Below are positions 25,226 to 33,719 of a stretch of DNA of 64,000 nucleotides, piece after piece. How positions within the stretch are numbered: the stretch's first letter is position 1; each line of letters begins with the position of its first letter. This DNA is from Skermania sp. ID1734 (GTDB lineage Bacteria; Actinomycetota; Actinomycetes; Mycobacteriales; Mycobacteriaceae): positions 1 to 64,000 of the forward strand of contig NZ_VLIY01000020.1 of the NCBI RefSeq assembly GCF_007489285.1. The letters run 5' to 3'. The notes beneath the pieces were generated by a model. It was not told the origin of the DNA, searched no databases, and was given only the letters and a program-made list of their open reading frames with translations. The position numbers were made by a program, and so were the translations under genes.

Positions 25226-25395
25226 GACATCGTCGAAAGCGATCTCGGCAAACCGATCATGTCCGCGGCCATGTCGACCTCATGAGCTAGTGCGAGCGCT
25301 GGATCTAATCGCGATCGCACCGGGCGAAGGCACCTCTTTACCCACGGCGTACGCGGAGGTTCCGTTTCATGGGTTGCTGCCGCTACAGGCGTAGC
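25226..25395 (+). pseudogene. Fossil 3' end of a maleate isomerase gene
   Basis: The plus strand reads DIVESDLGKPIMSAAMST, matching EIVEDTLGKPVISAAVST at the end of the intact maleate isomerase. After a frame change it continues HELVRALDLIAIAPGEGTSL against HQLMRALDLPAVAPGAGTLL, then TAYAEVPFH against RYADTPYRS. The intervening hydrolase gene and most of both neighbours have been deleted, leaving the outer ends of the old operon about 90 bases apart. Confidence 0.8.
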
Positions 25396-25465
25396 CGCAC
25401 CCCTACTTGGTCGCAATACAACTGAATATTCAACACACCCAACCGAGTTGAAGGAACAAACACCG

Positions 25466-26191
25466 ATGAGTACCTATGTCTTGGTCCACGGTTCGTGGCA
25501 CGACGGCACCCTTTGGAACCCTGTCGCCGAAGCCCTCTCCTCGAACGGCCACGCGGTCCACACGCCGACCGTTGCGGGACATGGAAACGGCGTCGACAAG
25601 CACGTCGACCACAACGATTGCGTGCAGTCTATTGTCGACTACTTCGAAACCCACGACATCACAGACGCGATCCTGCTCGGACACAGTTTCGGCGGAACCG
25701 TCATCGCGCGGGTGTCTGAGGAGATCCCGGACCGCATTCGCCGGCTTGTCTTCTGGAACGCGTTCGTCCCCCAACGCGGCAACAGCCTGCTGGATGAGGT
25801 TCCACCGCACTATCGCGATCTATTCGGTCAACTGGCCGCGGCGTCAGACGACAACACAGTTGCGATGCCGTGGGATGTCTGGCGCGAGGCGTTCATTCAG
25901 GACGCCGATGTCGAACTCGCCAGAACCACTTTCGATCAGCTGTCCACCGAACCGTTCACGCCCTTCACCGACAAGCTGGCCTTGGACCGCTTTTACAAGT
26001 CCGACATTCCCCGCAGCTACATCAACGCAACGGAGGACACAGCATTGCCTCCCGGCGAATGGGGATGGCATCCCCGGATGTCGTCCCGACTCGGGATGTA
26101 CCGCCTCGTCCAACTCCCCGGCAGCCACGAAGTCATGTTCACCAATCCCAAGCTTCTGGCCGCCAAAATCGTCGAGGCTGGGCGAGACTGA
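25466..26191 (+). CDS. Alpha/beta hydrolase of the methylesterase/hydroxynitrile lyase type
   Basis: The 241-residue alpha/beta hydrolase begins YVLVHGSWHDGTLWNPVAEAL, with the oxyanion-hole HGSWH, nucleophile Ser near 73 in LGHSFGG, and His in GSHEVMF near the C-terminus. The short single-domain form resembles EstC and the plant salicylate/jasmonate methylesterases and hydroxynitrile lyases. An ester of salicylate or anthranilate would fit the neighbourhood, but this is only a guess. ATG 25466 is preceded by GAAGGAACAAACACCG. It stands alone, after the gentisate fossils. Confidence 0.7.
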   Translation: MSTYVLVHGSWHDGTLWNPVAEALSSNGHAVHTPTVAGHGNGVDKHVDHNDCVQSIVDYFETHDITDAILLGHSFGGTVIARVSEEIPDRIRRLVFWNAFVPQRGNSLLDEVPPHYRDLFGQLAAASDDNTVAMPWDVWREAFIQDADVELARTTFDQLSTEPFTPFTDKLALDRFYKSDIPRSYINATEDTALPPGEWGWHPRMSSRLGMYRLVQLPGSHEVMFTNPKLLAAKIVEAGRD

Positions 26192-26279
26192 CCTCGAATT
26201 GACCTAAGTTCACGTGGAGCCAATGACGCTGATCAACAAGCGAATCGGCGAGGCGTCAGTTCCCTCGGCAACTCTTCTT

Positions 26280-26590
26280 TCACGTCAGTTCACTGGCTCG
26301 TACCCCATCAAGATCCGCGCAGCGGGTGGTCCTTGCCAATTGGCCATGCCGTCGATGTATTGCCCAGGCCCGGTTCTGGCAGGCGAGCGGTTGACCCTCG
26401 CACGGGTGCCAGATCGAAGTGAAGCCTTCGCCGACCGAAGATGCGGTCCAGCGGCGTAGCCGGGCACGTGGCCGGATTGAAATGGCAACCCCATCACGCC
26501 GTAGCCGGCGACTCGCTCCAACGACCCGGCGGCAGTTGGGGATTGGCTTCGCGTTGCTCGGCAAGGTCGGCAGGTTGTTTCATGCCACAC
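26280..26590 (-). pseudogene. Remnant of an actinobacterial hypothetical protein gene
   Basis: GGAGGTGTGGC followed by ATG (minus strand, near 26584) starts MKQPADLAEQREANPQLPPG. The frame then breaks, and another frame continues ERVAGYGVMGLPFQSGHV and VGEGFTSIWH. The pattern GYGVMGLPF..SGH..ALRRFPASS..GPGYTSVWHR is one I recall from a common uncharacterised actinobacterial family. The frame changes indicate a decayed gene. The rest of 26192-27075 holds no recognisable gene. Confidence 0.4.
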
Positions 26591-27075
26591 CTCCGTGGCT
26601 GGACGATGTTCGGTTGTCCGCGTTCATGTTCGCGCCGAACAGACCGCAAGTTCAACGCGGCCTCCCACCGGCGCGGATCTCCGTCCGGCTCCGCTGCCGG
26701 GTTGTGCTCGACGAAGTTGGCAGTGCACTGGCCGAAGTGCGTTCCCTTTGACGGTCACCGTGCGATCGTCCATCGTGGAGAACGTATAGTCAGCGCCTTC
26801 TTCGCCAACTACAACCGCCACAACTTTGCGGGCGTGATTTCGAGCGGCGCAGCTGTCGATGCGACAGTCTGCTGTCCATTACGCCGCCCCGCCGTCCGTG
26901 TCAGTCCTATCTCCTAGATTCACCCGATCATGGTTACTAAACTTCGAAAGTAGCTAGTTAGGGGTCGTGCGGGATCCTTCGTCGCTACTGGCGCGCGGGT
27001 CCGTCCCACGTGTGGTCGCCGGTGCCGGTCGCGGGTGTAGTCGGTTGAGGGTTTCGCCGTGCTGGCAGGAGGCGA

Positions 27076-27564
27076 ATGATGGTCACGATTTCCGAAGTCG
27101 CGCCTGGCGACGGGCGGTTGGTTACGTTCTTGGACGATCAGCACATCACCCAGGTCGCGCGGCGGGGGGTGCTGCTCGATGTGCGCAAGCAGTCGGCACT
27201 GCTCGCCTCGAGTGACGACGAGACGGTAGGCGTTCTCACCTACGACATCGACGGCCAGGACTGCGAGATTGTCTACATGCGGGCATCCGGGCAGTGGGGT
27301 GGGGTAGGAACCGAGCTAGTCGACCGCGTCGCCGAGATTGCCCGCCGGCAGGGATGTTCCCGATTGTGGCTGGTGACAACCAATGACAACATCGACGCCC
27401 TGCGCTTTTACCAGCGGCGCGGGTTTAGGTTGGCAACGGTTCGCTGCGGGGCCGCTGCCGAGGCTCGGCGGAGGCAGGACCCGCAGCTACCCGAGGTCGG
27501 CAACTACGGCATACCTGTGCGCGACGAGCTCGAGTTCGAGCGTGACCTCGAATCCGCCACCTGA
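27076..27564 (+). CDS. GNAT-family N-acetyltransferase
   Basis: The 162-residue protein has a GNAT fold: the acetyl-CoA-binding turn near 75-82 (ASGQWGGVGTELVDRVAEIA, with the Q/RxxGxG/A pattern as QWGGVG), then LWLVTTNDNIDALRFYQRRG near 108-125, the usual beta-5/alpha-4 segment. It transfers an acetyl group from acetyl-CoA to an amine of an unknown small molecule. AGGAGG lies 4-7 bases before tandem ATG codons at 27076 and 27079. It is flanked by non-coding or decayed sequence. Confidence 0.8.
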   Translation: MMVTISEVAPGDGRLVTFLDDQHITQVARRGVLLDVRKQSALLASSDDETVGVLTYDIDGQDCEIVYMRASGQWGGVGTELVDRVAEIARRQGCSRLWLVTTNDNIDALRFYQRRGFRLATVRCGAAAEARRRQDPQLPEVGNYGIPVRDELEFERDLESAT

Positions 27565-27687
27565 ACGATCGAGGTCACATCGTGGTGGACATCGACGCGC
27601 ACGATCGATCCGGGTCTTTTCGGTACGGCTACCGAGGCGTGGCGGTTGTGGTCGAAAGCGACATCGCGCCTGCCAACGTATCCGGTC

Positions 27688-28779
27688 CTAGTAGTCGTGA
27701 CGGGCGAGCCGAGTCCCGCCGTGATCGGTGTCGCCGTCGCGGGTCAGCGCGGCGGGCACCATCTCACTGGTGACGAGTCCCTGTTCGCGAGTGACTTCAT
27801 CGGCGACGTCGAAGCTGCGCGCGATGTTTTCGGGAGTGTCGACGATGACCGTCATAGTGGGGACGCGGCGTGCGAGTTGGAACAACTTGTCACCGTGGGG
27901 GCGATGGTCACCGTGGAAGCCCCACATGCCGCGCAGAACGGTGGCGCCGCGGGCGTGGTCGCTTTCCCGAAGCTTTCGCAGCAGGGCACGGTGGATGGGC
28001 TCACCATCGTAAAGCGCCGACTCGGAGGTGACCACCATCAGCTTTTGCCACAGGCTCAGGCCGTGCTCGTCGACTCCGGGTAATGCGTGGGGGCGCTCGA
28101 AGAGCTGACCATCACGCTTGCACACGCGTACGCGCTCAAGAGTCATCACGGCATCATCAACCAGAGCACTTAGTTCCGGCACGACTCGGCTGATTTTCGG
28201 GCCGTCACCGACGGCGATAATCATCATCGGGACATCGGTATTGCGGTCGAAAAACCGCGCCCGCTGACGTCGTCCGCCCACGGTGCCGTCCACACCGAGA
28301 AACACCGACGCGCCGTCGAGTCCACGCCGGTACAGCAGATCGCAGACCGCGCGAAACGCGGGCGTGCCGGACGAACGCTGTTGCCGCCCAACATAGATCG
28401 TGAGTTTGGCCGCTTCGTTGAGTTCTTCCGGCAACCTGATGCCAGCGGTGTCTACGACTCGTCGGGAGCGTTCCAACGTGAGCAGGCCCCGGCGCTTGAG
28501 GTCGAGGACGTGGGGGAGGAGGACATCGATTTTGGCTTTCGCGTCGACGGCGACGACGGCGACTGGGGGATCTTCCGACAGCGACAGTGTCTGATCGCTG
28601 CGCAGGTGATGGCGAATCCCGAACCCGCCGATGCCGCGCAGCATGACGCTGGTAGCGATCTCGCGCTGTGCGTACAAGCCGAGCAGTCGGTCGGCCAAGA
28701 ACTGGTTTTCGACGCGCTGGCGTTCGCCGAAGTACGTCGTGAGCTTCAGACTGTCGAAGTCGAGGTTTGGCGCGTTCAT
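27688..28779 (-). CDS. DUF190 protein with three tandem modules
   Basis: The 363-residue protein contains three DUF190 (PII-like fold) units, each opening with a short strand: KLTTYFGERQRV near 12, KLTIYVGRQQRS near 125 and KLMVVTSESALYDGEPIHRA near 240. Each ends in an LRGxxGFG-like turn (VMLRGIGGFG, VLRGMWGFHG). DUF190 genes commonly accompany crcB fluoride channels and probably have a regulatory role. I start at ATG 28779, which leaves 40 bases to the crcB stop. The frame continues open upstream into crcB. The two genes form one operon. Confidence 0.8.
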   Translation of the reverse strand: MNAPNLDFDSLKLTTYFGERQRVENQFLADRLLGLYAQREIATSVMLRGIGGFGIRHHLRSDQTLSLSEDPPVAVVAVDAKAKIDVLLPHVLDLKRRGLLTLERSRRVVDTAGIRLPEELNEAAKLTIYVGRQQRSSGTPAFRAVCDLLYRRGLDGASVFLGVDGTVGGRRQRARFFDRNTDVPMMIIAVGDGPKISRVVPELSALVDDAVMTLERVRVCKRDGQLFERPHALPGVDEHGLSLWQKLMVVTSESALYDGEPIHRALLRKLRESDHARGATVLRGMWGFHGDHRPHGDKLFQLARRVPTMTVIVDTPENIARSFDVADEVTREQGLVTSEMVPAALTRDGDTDHGGTRLARHDY

Positions 28780-28819
28780 AGTCAACCGCCTATATGTTGT
28801 CCGAGCAGCGCTGCGGCAC

Positions 28820-29218
28820 TCATGCGCGCACCCGCGCTCGCCGCACCATGGCGGTCGCGAGGAATACCGCGGCGAGTCCGGCAACCACGCTGGCCGCCGT
28901 GTAACCCACCGCGAGCCCATAGTGACCGTGCTGGAGCATGCGCAAGGTCTCGACTTGCATCGTGGAGAAAGTGGTCAGCCCCCCACACACGCCGGTGCCG
29001 AGGAACGGTCGGCGATAACTCGACAGCGGCAGCCGCTCCAGCAGTCGGGTGGTGAAATAGCCCAACAGGAACGCCCCGACGATGTTGACGGCGAATGTCG
29101 GCCACGGCCACTTGCCAGGGTCGGTAGCTGCGAGTTGTCCGAGTGCCGCGCGTGCGACGCTGCCGACGGCGCCGCCGACGAAGATGGCGGCGAGCTCACG
29201 GCGGTCCTGGCCTAGCAC
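28820..29218 (-). CDS. crcB: Fluoride ion channel CrcB/FluC
   Basis: The 132-residue membrane protein has four hydrophobic helices. [13 protein letters not shown] near 14, [12 protein letters not shown] near 44 and [15 protein letters not shown] near 76-90 are the family signatures, with the Phe and Ser/Thr of TTFST lining the fluoride path. CrcB dimers export fluoride passively. Many actinobacteria carry two adjacent crcB genes for a heterodimer, but here only one is seen. No fluoride riboswitch was recognised upstream. Confidence 0.9.
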   Translation of the reverse strand: MLGQDRRELAAIFVGGAVGSVARAALGQLAATDPGKWPWPTFAVNIVGAFLLGYFTTRLLERLPLSSYRRPFLGTGVCGGLTTFSTMQVETLRMLQHGHYGLAVGYTAASVVAGLAAVFLATAMVRRARVRA

Positions 29219-29419
29219 GTGAACCTCCCTGTTGTTGCGTGGCGGGTGCTGATGCTAGCCCGAACCGTGACCCGATTTCCGAAGGGTGCTCCCGCGTCGG
29301 CCGCAGTTCCCCGATAGCGACGTTGTTCTGCCTAACCGGGTCATGTCCAATGGCCAGGTGCCTTCAGCCGTACCGAGCAGCGCCGTTTATGCCATCGGTG
29401 ATCGACGTCGGACACTCCC

Positions 29420-29827
29420 TTGACCGGCACGGCGTGGGATGTCCTCATCGGAGCCTGTGCCGGGCTTTTGCTCGGGTGGGGTGTCCTGGTAGTGGCACTG
29501 GTACTCGTGCGTCCGCGCCGCGGTCTGCTACGCGAAGCGATTCGAATCCTGCCTGATTTGCTTCGCCTGTTGCGGCGACTCGCGGCGGATCGGTCGTTGC
29601 CACGCGGCGTTCGGATTCGCCTCTTTCTAGCGATCGGCTACCTCGCGCTGCCGATCGACATCATTCCCGACTTCATACCGGTCCTCGGCTTTGCCGACGA
29701 TGCGATCGTCGTGGCACTGGTGCTCAGGTCCGTCGTGCGACGGGCGGGAGAAGATGCCGTGCGCCGACACTGGCCGGGTACCGACGAAGGCTATGCAGCA
29801 CTCGCTAAGTTGACGGGGATCGGATAG
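29420..29827 (+). CDS. DUF1232 (YkvA-like) membrane protein
   Basis: The 135-residue protein has one N-terminal membrane helix (about 5-30) and the DUF1232 core YLALPIDIIPDFIPVLGFAD near 75-95. The function is unknown; family members are small inner-membrane proteins. The start is taken as TTG 29420 because it gives a full N-terminal helix, but no ribosome binding site is evident, so the true start could lie a little downstream. Confidence 0.7.
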   Translation: MTGTAWDVLIGACAGLLLGWGVLVVALVLVRPRRGLLREAIRILPDLLRLLRRLAADRSLPRGVRIRLFLAIGYLALPIDIIPDFIPVLGFADDAIVVALVLRSVVRRAGEDAVRRHWPGTDEGYAALAKLTGIG

Positions 29828-29873
29828 CGGACCTGAGGCAGTCAACTTGTCCTTTCCGATGCGGTCGAGCGCT

Positions 29874-29901
29874 GTCACAGTGGTGGAAGGAAGGCTGTGA
29901 C
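29874..29901. promoter_or_regulatory. Inverted repeat upstream of the homogentisate operon
   Basis: GTCACAG (29874-29880) and CTGTGAC (29895-29901) form a perfect 7-base inverted repeat with a 14-base spacer, 21 bases before the first start codon of the MBL-monooxygenase-homogentisate operon. Its position overlaps the expected transcription start, as for a repressor operator. The left arm is itself part of CTGTCACAG, a small palindrome. The binding protein is unknown; the PucR regulator at the far end of the operon is one candidate. Confidence 0.45.
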
Positions 29902-29922
29902 TCCTCACGAGAGGACAATCCC

Positions 29923-30885
29923 ATGGCTGCCAAGCCCTTCGCCTCGTCCGCGGATCTCGACGACAAGAACGCGATACTCGACGTGCTCGCCGACGGCGTC
30001 TACGCGCTGACCGCCGAGGGTGACCCGAACATCGGCGCGATCGAGGGCCAGGACTTCGTCGTCGCCTTCGAAGCCACCGCCACCCCGGTCGCGGCCCGCG
30101 CCTGGCTCGACAAGCTGCGCGAACACACCGACAAGCCGGTCAAGTACCTGGTGCTTTCGCACTACCATGCGGTGCGCGTCCTGGGCGCGTCCGCATTCGA
30201 CGCGCAGGTGATCGTCACGCACGACAACACCCGCACGCTCATCGCGGAGCGCGGCAAGCAAGACTGGGACAGTGAGCTCGCCCGGATGCCGCGGCTGTTC
30301 GCCGAACCCGACTCGATCCCCGGGCTCACCTGGCCGGATGTCACGTTCGACAGCTCGCTGACTATCGAGCTCGGCGGTAACCGGGGCGAACTGGTGCTGC
30401 AGTATTGCGGGCGCGGCCACACCGCCGGTGACATCGTTGCGTGGCTGCCCCAGCACAAGATCCTTTTCGCCGGTGACCTGGTCGAGGCGCAGGCCGCGCT
30501 GTACACGGGCGACGCCTTCCACACGGACTGGTCCACGGGCACGCTCGACCGAGTCAAGGCCCTCGGCGCGGAAACGCTCGTCGGTGGCCGGGGCGCCGTC
30601 TCGCAGGGCCGCGACGCCGTGGATGCGGCCATCGAGCAGACGCGGGACTTCCTGCTGGTCATGCGTGAGGAGGTGGGTGCGGTCCACGCGCGCGGCGGCA
30701 CCATCAAGGAGGCATTCGAGGCAACCCATTGCGCGCTCGCTCCCAAGTTCGGCGCGTGGCCGATATTCGAGCACTGCCTGCCGTTCGACGTGTCCCGGCT
30801 CTGGGACGAATTGGACGGCATCGATTGGCCGCGGACGTGGACCGCGGCGCGCGACCGCGAAGTGTGGGATGAATTGCAGGGGTGA
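29923..30885 (+). CDS. MBL-fold protein with an altered metal motif
   Basis: The 320-residue metallo-beta-lactamase-fold protein has the first motif LSHYHAVR near 78-85, where canonical enzymes have HxHxDH, so the Asp and the following His are replaced. Later ligands look present: GRGHTAGDIVAWLP near 165, with HTAGD, and FAGDLVEAQ near 185. Only one metal site may form. It leads the operon to homogentisate dioxygenase and fumarylacetoacetase. The reaction is unknown; a lactone or thioester hydrolase in aromatic catabolism is possible. ATG 29923 follows GAGAGGA. Confidence 0.75.
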   Translation: MAAKPFASSADLDDKNAILDVLADGVYALTAEGDPNIGAIEGQDFVVAFEATATPVAARAWLDKLREHTDKPVKYLVLSHYHAVRVLGASAFDAQVIVTHDNTRTLIAERGKQDWDSELARMPRLFAEPDSIPGLTWPDVTFDSSLTIELGGNRGELVLQYCGRGHTAGDIVAWLPQHKILFAGDLVEAQAALYTGDAFHTDWSTGTLDRVKALGAETLVGGRGAVSQGRDAVDAAIEQTRDFLLVMREEVGAVHARGGTIKEAFEATHCALAPKFGAWPIFEHCLPFDVSRLWDELDGIDWPRTWTAARDREVWDELQG

Positions 30886-30890
30886 GTCCG

Positions 30891-32498
30891 ATGACCAAAC
30901 CCGCCTATATCGGGCCGCCGGTGGGCATTATCGGCAACGGCCCGGTCGGTCAGACCACTGCTTTGTTGTTGGCCCGCTGGGGAATTCCGGTAGCCCTGCT
31001 CGACACCCGCCACGACCGCGACGCCGTCGGTTCCAAGGCCATCTGCCAGCAACGCGACGTGCTCGACATCTGGTCGAGCGTCGGTGCGGGTGCGATCGCC
31101 GCGGACGGGTTGACATGGACCACTGCCCGAACCTTCTACCGTGACGAGGAACTGTCGAGTTGGTCGTTCGTGGACCCCGGACATTCGCCGCTGCCAGCCT
31201 TTGTCAATATCTCGCAGTGTCATTCGGAACAAATCCTGGACAGCCTGATTGCCGCGCAGCCGCTCATCGACGTCCGGTGGGGCCATGACGTCACCGCCAT
31301 CGAGCAAGAGGGCGACCATATTTGGCTCGCCTGCGCCACCAGTGCGGGTGATGTTGAGGTGCCGGTCGCGTACGCGGTCGCATGCGCGGGCGCTCGCGGT
31401 GACCGCGTCCGGCGACTGCTCGGCGTGAGCTTCGACGGGCAGTCTTTCGACGATTTGTTCCTAATCTGCGACATCCGCGCCGACCTGCCGGGCTGGGAAT
31501 CCGAGCGCCGGTTCTACTTCGACCCGGCCTGCAATCCCGGCCGCCAGGTGCTCATTCACCCGTGCCCCGACTCCATGTTCCGCATCGACTGGCAGGTGCC
31601 CGCAGACTTCGACCTGGACGCCGAGATTGCGCAGGGCCGCTTGGATGCTCGCATCCGGCAGATTGTCGGCGACCGGCCATACGAGATCGTGTGGCAGTCG
31701 GTGTACCGGTTCCATTCGCGCTGCGTCGACCGAATGCGGGTCGGGCGGGTACTACTTGCCGGGGACTGTGCGCACTTGGTTGCGCCGTTCGGCGCCCGCG
31801 GTCTCAACGCCGGCGTCGCCGACGCGGAGAACGCGGCCTGGAAGCTCGCCTTCGTGCTGCACGGCTGGGCGCCCGGCGCCCTGCTGGACAGCTATGCCGA
31901 CGAGCGACTCGCCGCGGCGCATGAGAACCTCGAGATTACCAACCGCACGATGCGGTTCCTGGTGCCCCACAACGAGATCGAACGCAACGCACGCTATCGG
32001 GTGCTCGAAGAGGCCCGTGCTGCGCCTGAGGCAAGGGACCGGGTCGACTCCGGACGGTTCGCCGAGCCCTTCTGGTACATCGACTCGACGCTGACCACCC
32101 CGAGCCCCGCGCGGCGGTTCGCTGGTCGGCCGCCGCGCGGCACGATGCCCGCCGTGGTGCCCGGCGTGCTCGTGCCCGACGGGCCCGTCGCCGTCGCGGA
32201 CCGCCCGGACGTGGTCCGGCTCCGGCAGCTCGTTCGCGACGGATTGCTCGCTCTCACAACGGAAGGAGTCGACGCCGCCGAGACAGCAGTCACGCTCAAG
32301 GAGGCCACCCGCGCACCGACCCGCGTGCTGCGGCTCGCCGATATCGATCGAGACGGGGTCATCACCGCCGCCCTCGAAGCGCGACCGAACGAGACGTGGT
32401 TGATCCGGCCCGACGGCCACGTCGCCGCAGTGCTCGAGTTCGCCGCAGCCGCCGATTTGTCGGCGGCCGTCGGACGAGCGCTTGCCGAAGTGCATTGA
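30891..32498 (+). CDS. FAD-dependent aromatic hydroxylase (MhpA/3-hydroxyphenylacetate 6-hydroxylase-like)
   Basis: The 535-residue group A flavoprotein monooxygenase has an N-terminal IIGNGPVGQTTALLLARWGI motif (about 13-32) and GDCAHLVAPFGARGLNAGVA near residue 290, the second FAD signature of p-hydroxybenzoate-hydroxylase-fold enzymes. A C-terminal thioredoxin-like domain follows. These enzymes hydroxylate a phenolic ring with NAD(P)H and O2. Placed directly before homogentisate dioxygenase, it probably produces homogentisate, for example from 3-hydroxyphenylacetate. ATG 30891 is preferred; GTG 30882 would overlap the upstream stop. Confidence 0.8.
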   Translation: MTKPAYIGPPVGIIGNGPVGQTTALLLARWGIPVALLDTRHDRDAVGSKAICQQRDVLDIWSSVGAGAIAADGLTWTTARTFYRDEELSSWSFVDPGHSPLPAFVNISQCHSEQILDSLIAAQPLIDVRWGHDVTAIEQEGDHIWLACATSAGDVEVPVAYAVACAGARGDRVRRLLGVSFDGQSFDDLFLICDIRADLPGWESERRFYFDPACNPGRQVLIHPCPDSMFRIDWQVPADFDLDAEIAQGRLDARIRQIVGDRPYEIVWQSVYRFHSRCVDRMRVGRVLLAGDCAHLVAPFGARGLNAGVADAENAAWKLAFVLHGWAPGALLDSYADERLAAAHENLEITNRTMRFLVPHNEIERNARYRVLEEARAAPEARDRVDSGRFAEPFWYIDSTLTTPSPARRFAGRPPRGTMPAVVPGVLVPDGPVAVADRPDVVRLRQLVRDGLLALTTEGVDAAETAVTLKEATRAPTRVLRLADIDRDGVITAALEARPNETWLIRPDGHVAAVLEFAAAADLSAAVGRALAEVH

Positions 32499-32522
32499 GG
32501 CAGAAAAAGAGAGGAGCCCACG

Positions 32523-33719
32523 ATGCCGTATTACCGTTGCGCGGGAAGCGTGCCACCGAAGCGTCACACGCAGCACCGCTGCGCCGACGGCTCGTTGTAT
32601 TTCGAGGAACTGATGGGGGAGGAGGGGTTCTCGTCGGACTCCTCGCTGCTCTACCACCGGTTCATCCCGTCGGCGATCAGCGAGTACCGGACCTGGGAGC
32701 TGCCGGACCAGTCGACGGTGCCCAACCATCCGCTCATCCCGATCCACGTGAGCACCCACAAGTTGTTCGACGAACCGACGAGCGGGGTGGATGCGGTCAC
32801 GGGACGACGGTTGCTGTTGGGCAACGCCGATGTGCGGCTGTCCTACGTTGTGGCAGATACCATTTCGCCGTACTACCGCAATGCGATCGGGGACGAGTGC
32901 CTGTATGTCGAGGATGGAAACGCGGTCGTCGAGACCGTGTTCGGCAATCTCGAGGTGGCAACGGGTGATTACGTCGTCATTCCGCGTGCCACCACCTACC
33001 GCGTGGCGCCGACACGGCCGCTACGGATTTATGCGATCGAGGGGAACTCGCACATCACTGCGCCGAAGCGCTACCTATCGCGGTTTGGCCAGTTCTTGGA
33101 AAACGCGCCGTACTGCGAGCGCGACCTGCGCGCGCCGTCGCAGCCGCAGATCCTGGAGGGCGAGAACGTCGAGGTCTACCTCAAGCATCGCGGGCCCGGA
33201 CCGAACGGCCTCGCGGGCACAGTGCACGTGCTGCCGCATCACCCCTTCGACGTGGTGGGCTGGGATGGTTGCTTATACCCGTTCGCGTTCAACGTCGCCG
33301 ACTACATGCCGATCACCGGAAAGGTGCATCAACCTCCGCCCGCGCACCAGGTCTTCGAAGGCCGCAACTTCGTGATCTGTAACTTTGTGCCGCGCAAGGT
33401 GGATTACCACCCGTTGTCGATTCCAGTGCCCTATTACCACTCGAACGTCGACAGCGACGAGGTGATGTTCTACTGCGGCGGCGAATACGAGGCGCGGAAA
33501 GGTTCCGGCATCGGCCCCGGCTCGATCAGCCTGCATCCCGGCGGACACCCGCACGGCCCGCAACCGGGCGCCTACGAGCGCAGCATCGGGGTGGACTACT
33601 TCAACGAACTCGCCGTCATGGTGGACACGTTCCGGCCACTCGAGCTGGGGGAGGCGGCGCGCGCCGCGGACGACGGCGTGTACGTCTATTCCTGGGCGCG
33701 GGGCGACCAACTGCCGTGA
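32523..33719 (+). CDS. hmgA: Homogentisate 1,2-dioxygenase
   Basis: The 398-residue protein aligns with homogentisate dioxygenases. The N-terminal PYYRCAGSVPPKRHTQHR, the central VLPHHPFDVVGWDGCLYPF near 240-257 and the late SLHPGGHPHGPQPGAYE near 338-354 carry the iron-binding His/Glu region. The enzyme opens homogentisate to maleylacetoacetate with Fe(II) and O2. GAGAGGAG precedes ATG 32523. The stop overlaps the GTG start of fumarylacetoacetase, so the two are co-translated. Confidence 0.92.
   Translation: MPYYRCAGSVPPKRHTQHRCADGSLYFEELMGEEGFSSDSSLLYHRFIPSAISEYRTWELPDQSTVPNHPLIPIHVSTHKLFDEPTSGVDAVTGRRLLLGNADVRLSYVVADTISPYYRNAIGDECLYVEDGNAVVETVFGNLEVATGDYVVIPRATTYRVAPTRPLRIYAIEGNSHITAPKRYLSRFGQFLENAPYCERDLRAPSQPQILEGENVEVYLKHRGPGPNGLAGTVHVLPHHPFDVVGWDGCLYPFAFNVADYMPITGKVHQPPPAHQVFEGRNFVICNFVPRKVDYHPLSIPVPYYHSNVDSDEVMFYCGGEYEARKGSGIGPGSISLHPGGHPHGPQPGAYERSIGVDYFNELAVMVDTFRPLELGEAARAADDGVYVYSWARGDQLP

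Noticed and set aside
28782-29218. DUF190 coding frame extended upstream into crcB (to 28920)
   Set aside because: The extension is antiparallel to nothing but overlaps crcB codons in another frame and carries no DUF190 homology; ATG 28779 starts the conserved protein.
29219-29330. Possible fluoride riboswitch before crcB
   Set aside because: Neither the GGNGAUGG start nor the conserved CUGAUG-type 3' segment of the crcB motif could be found in the upstream strand.
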